This document shows, piece after piece, positions 5,620 through 6,524 of a stretch of 6,524 nt of DNA; within the stretch, counting starts at the first letter, position 1, and each line of letters opens with the position of its first letter. The notes beneath the pieces were generated by a model. It did not search any database. It was not told the origin of the DNA and saw only the letters and a program-made list of their open reading frames with translations. Origin of the DNA: Candidatus Pacearchaeota archaeon. Lineage in GTDB: Archaea > Nanobdellota > Nanobdellia > Pacearchaeales > GW2011-AR1. A program made the translations under genes and the position numbers. The stretch covers positions 1 through 6,524 of the forward strand of contig JAPLYA010000055.1 in the NCBI GenBank assembly GCA_026395775.1, in the 5' to 3' direction.

Positions 5620-5753
5620 TCTGCCTTGATTTTAGAATTCGCTTTTCTTGGTTTATAAAAAATTTTGTTGTTGCAGCTAGGGCAGGTAAATCTTTTTTCA
5701 AGAGCTTTATGAGAAATTTGTTTTCCGCATTTGAAACATTTGTATGTTGCCAT
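5616..5753 (-). CDS. rpoP: DNA-directed RNA polymerase subunit P (Rpb12-like)
   Basis: A 45-residue zinc-ribbon protein: Cys6-X2-Cys9 (YKCFKCGK) and Cys24-X2-Cys27 (TCPSCNNK), followed by IFYKPR, the basic end typical of RpoP/Rpb12. It is a small stabilising subunit of archaeal RNA polymerase. The ATG at 5753 follows the upstream membrane protein's stop codon by two bases. Its own stop overlaps the prefoldin start, so it sits in a tightly packed translational unit. Length and motifs are normal for the family. It is easily missed by gene callers because of its size. Confidence 0.92.
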   Translation of the reverse strand: MATYKCFKCGKQISHKALEKRFTCPSCNNKIFYKPRKANSKIKAE

Positions 5754-5755
5754 TT

Positions 5756-5902
5756 TTATACCACAAACTTTAATAACAAAACTAGCAACAAAGATACTAG
5801 TGATGTTAAAATTAAGTATTTATATTTCTTAATTATGAATGGAATTAAATTTAAAACTATGATTAAACTGCCTATTATCATATTCTGTGTTGAATAAGTC
5901 AT
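5756..5902 (-). CDS. Tiny membrane protein of unknown function, 48 residues
   Basis: The frame starts at ATG 5902, inside the stop codon of the preceding small gene (ATGA overlap), and ends two bases before rpoP. The product has two hydrophobic stretches, about 8-24 (MIIGSLIIVLNLIPFII) and 29-48 (YLILTSLVSLLLVLLLKFVV), parted by a basic turn, KKYK. It is probably a helical hairpin in the membrane. No family is recognised. The exact packing between neighbours supports it as a real gene, since chance frames rarely abut both sides so closely. Confidence 0.65.
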   Translation of the reverse strand: MTYSTQNMIIGSLIIVLNLIPFIIKKYKYLILTSLVSLLLVLLLKFVV

Positions 5903-6069
5903 TTTGCTCCTTGAGATAATACAATTTTAATAGCTTCTATAACTGTCCCTAGCGTTACTAACAATAAGCCAAGGTTTACATAAGAGATAAAAATTAAAAT
6001 TCCGGCTGCTAATATGATTAACCCAGCAATTAAGTCAATTGGCATTAATGATTTTTTATTTTGTAACAT
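5899..6069 (-). CDS. Tiny membrane protein of unknown function, 56 residues
   Basis: ATG at 6069, 37 bases after the eL43 stop codon. The product starts MLQNKKSLMPIDLIAG and has two hydrophobic helices, about 10-29 (PIDLIAGLIILAAGILIFIS) and 31-50. A second ATG at residue 9 is an alternative start. The TGA stop overlaps the start of the next membrane gene. A TATA box centred 32.5 bases upstream could start a transcript covering this pair, rpoP and prefoldin beta. I do not recognise the family. In other archaea this place is usually filled by rpoP directly, so the pair looks like a lineage-specific insertion. Confidence 0.65.
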   Translation of the reverse strand: MLQNKKSLMPIDLIAGLIILAAGILIFISYVNLGLLLVTLGTVIEAIKIVLSQGAK

Positions 6070-6097
6070 TTTAGTTAGTATAATTAATCTTTTAAAG

Positions 6098-6105
6098 TTT
6101 ATAAA
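6098..6105 (-). promoter_or_regulatory. TATA box between eL43 and the tiny membrane protein pair
   Basis: The minus strand reads ATTTATAAACTTT, centred 32.5 bases before ATG 6069 and overlapping the last bases of the gap after the eL43 coding end. It would give a short leader of about 6 bases. It suggests the downstream four genes can be transcribed apart from eL43. Confidence 0.45.
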
Positions 6106-6106
6106 T

Positions 6107-6322
6107 TTATTCTATATAATACGCATTTGATGCAAATTTCTTGCCACACTTTTTGCAGCTCCATATTCCTTTTGAATGTCTGATAACTCGACCTTTGCAA
6201 TATGGGCATATTTGTTTTTTTCTCTGTTTGCTTTCTACGGCATTATATTTTTTTCTAACACTAATGCCAGATCTTGTTCGATATTTTCCGGCTGCTTTTA
6301 TTTTCTTTGTTTTTCTTGCCAT
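6107..6322 (-). CDS. rpl37ae: Ribosomal protein eL43 (L37Ae)
   Basis: 71 residues, somewhat shorter than the 80-90 usual in the family. The basic N-terminus (MARKTKKIKAAGKYRTRSG) is typical: this segment binds 23S rRNA. A zinc finger follows with Cys39-X2-Cys42 (CPYC) and Cys56-X2-Cys59 (CKKC). RVIRHSKGIWSC between them is the family signature. It ends FASNAYYIE, so the alanine-rich C-terminal end of longer homologues is missing. It is a component of the large ribosomal subunit and heads the cluster with rpoP and prefoldin beta. A TATA box centred about 40 bases upstream suggests a leader of roughly 13-15 bases without a Shine-Dalgarno site. Confidence 0.93.
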   Translation of the reverse strand: MARKTKKIKAAGKYRTRSGISVRKKYNAVESKQRKKQICPYCKGRVIRHSKGIWSCKKCGKKFASNAYYIE

Positions 6323-6358
6323 GTTAAATTTTGTTGATATTAACTGAACTGAGGTTTT

Positions 6359-6366
6359 TGTATAAG
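6359..6366 (-). promoter_or_regulatory. TATA box for the eL43 cluster
   Basis: The minus strand reads CTTATACA in AAAACTTATACAAAAA, centred 40.5 bases before the eL43 ATG. It is the only good candidate in the upstream region. Its upstream edge is four bases from a long imperfect palindrome, which may hold a regulator site. Confidence 0.5.
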
Positions 6367-6370
6367 TTTT

Positions 6371-6396
6371 AATTGTTCCCGAGCGCTGGAATAATT
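6371..6396. promoter_or_regulatory. Imperfect palindrome upstream of the eL43 promoter, possible operator
   Basis: AATTGTTCC (6371-6379) and GGAATAATT (6388-6396) flank CGAGCGCT, which itself contains the palindrome AGCGCT. Eight of nine positions are complementary, and the ninth is a G-T pair. The site lies just upstream of the eL43 TATA box, where archaeal activators bind. A hairpin at the end of an unseen plus-strand transcript is possible, but no T run follows. Confidence 0.4.
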
Positions 6397-6524
6397 AACT
6401 TGCACAATTACCCCTGCGTTTCAAGAGTTTTAATTTTTAACTATCATAATATAGTCAAAAGTTGGGTTTTAAATCTTTCTATTATCAAAAATGAGGATGC
6501 CCGGAATTTCATTATTCAGGCTTG

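Noticed and set aside
5604..5897. Plus-strand open frame of 97 codons
   Set aside because: It is antisense to rpoP and the small membrane gene, both of which are better supported by zinc motifs and exact gene packing.
6467..6524. Possible start of a plus-strand gene at ATG 6491 behind TTTTAAA, or a minus-strand tail ending at 6469
   Set aside because: Only about 11 or 17 codons are visible before the window ends. Neither resembles a known protein, and the box is slightly too close to the ATG.

Overview
This AT-rich window comes from an archaeon. It carries an archaeal ribosomal protein (eL43/L37Ae), the archaeal RNA polymerase subunit P, prefoldin beta, an archaeal SepF, a Dph2-family (diphthamide) protein and an archaeosortase. 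TATA boxes of the form TTATAAAC(C/T) lie in front of most genes. Small proteins, short intergenic spaces and a COG1361-type S-layer-like protein with a linked archaeosortase suggest a DPANN lineage such as Pacearchaeota or Woesearchaeota. That placement is inference from gene content only.

Left edge (1-302): two adjacent hairpins resemble the right end of an IS200/IS605-type (TnpB) element. A GC-richer patch of short inverted repeats with no convincing gene follows. Surface cassette (303-2763, minus strand): an S-layer-like secreted protein with a C-terminal membrane anchor is followed by a small single-span protein, whose reading frame is broken at a GGGG run, and then by an archaeosortase with Cys, Arg and His in the expected motifs. 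The order suggests that the sortase-like enzyme processes the anchored surface protein. Divergent from the S-layer gene, with promoters for both in 2764-2885, is a four-helix membrane protein on the plus strand (2886-3227).

Middle (3381-4920, minus strand): three separately promoted genes. They are a short Dph2-family protein lacking the first domain and its cluster cysteine, an unrecognised 115-residue protein, and SepF, which links FtsZ to the membrane. A perfect hairpin with a T run lies downstream of sepF. About 340 bases without a gene (4921-5262) follow.

Right (5263-6322, minus strand): an information-processing cluster in the order eL43, two tiny membrane proteins, rpoP, prefoldin beta. 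The last three junctions are stop/start overlaps or gaps of two bases, so these genes are probably co-translated. The two tiny membrane proteins are inserted in a set that in other archaea often holds rpl37ae, rpoP, pcc1 and pfdB. An almost perfect palindrome lies just upstream of the eL43 promoter.

Promoters fall into two groups. Four genes have a TATA box centred 25-28 bases before the start codon, which implies leaderless mRNAs. Others have longer spacing and a leader. Only two starts have a clear Shine-Dalgarno sequence.
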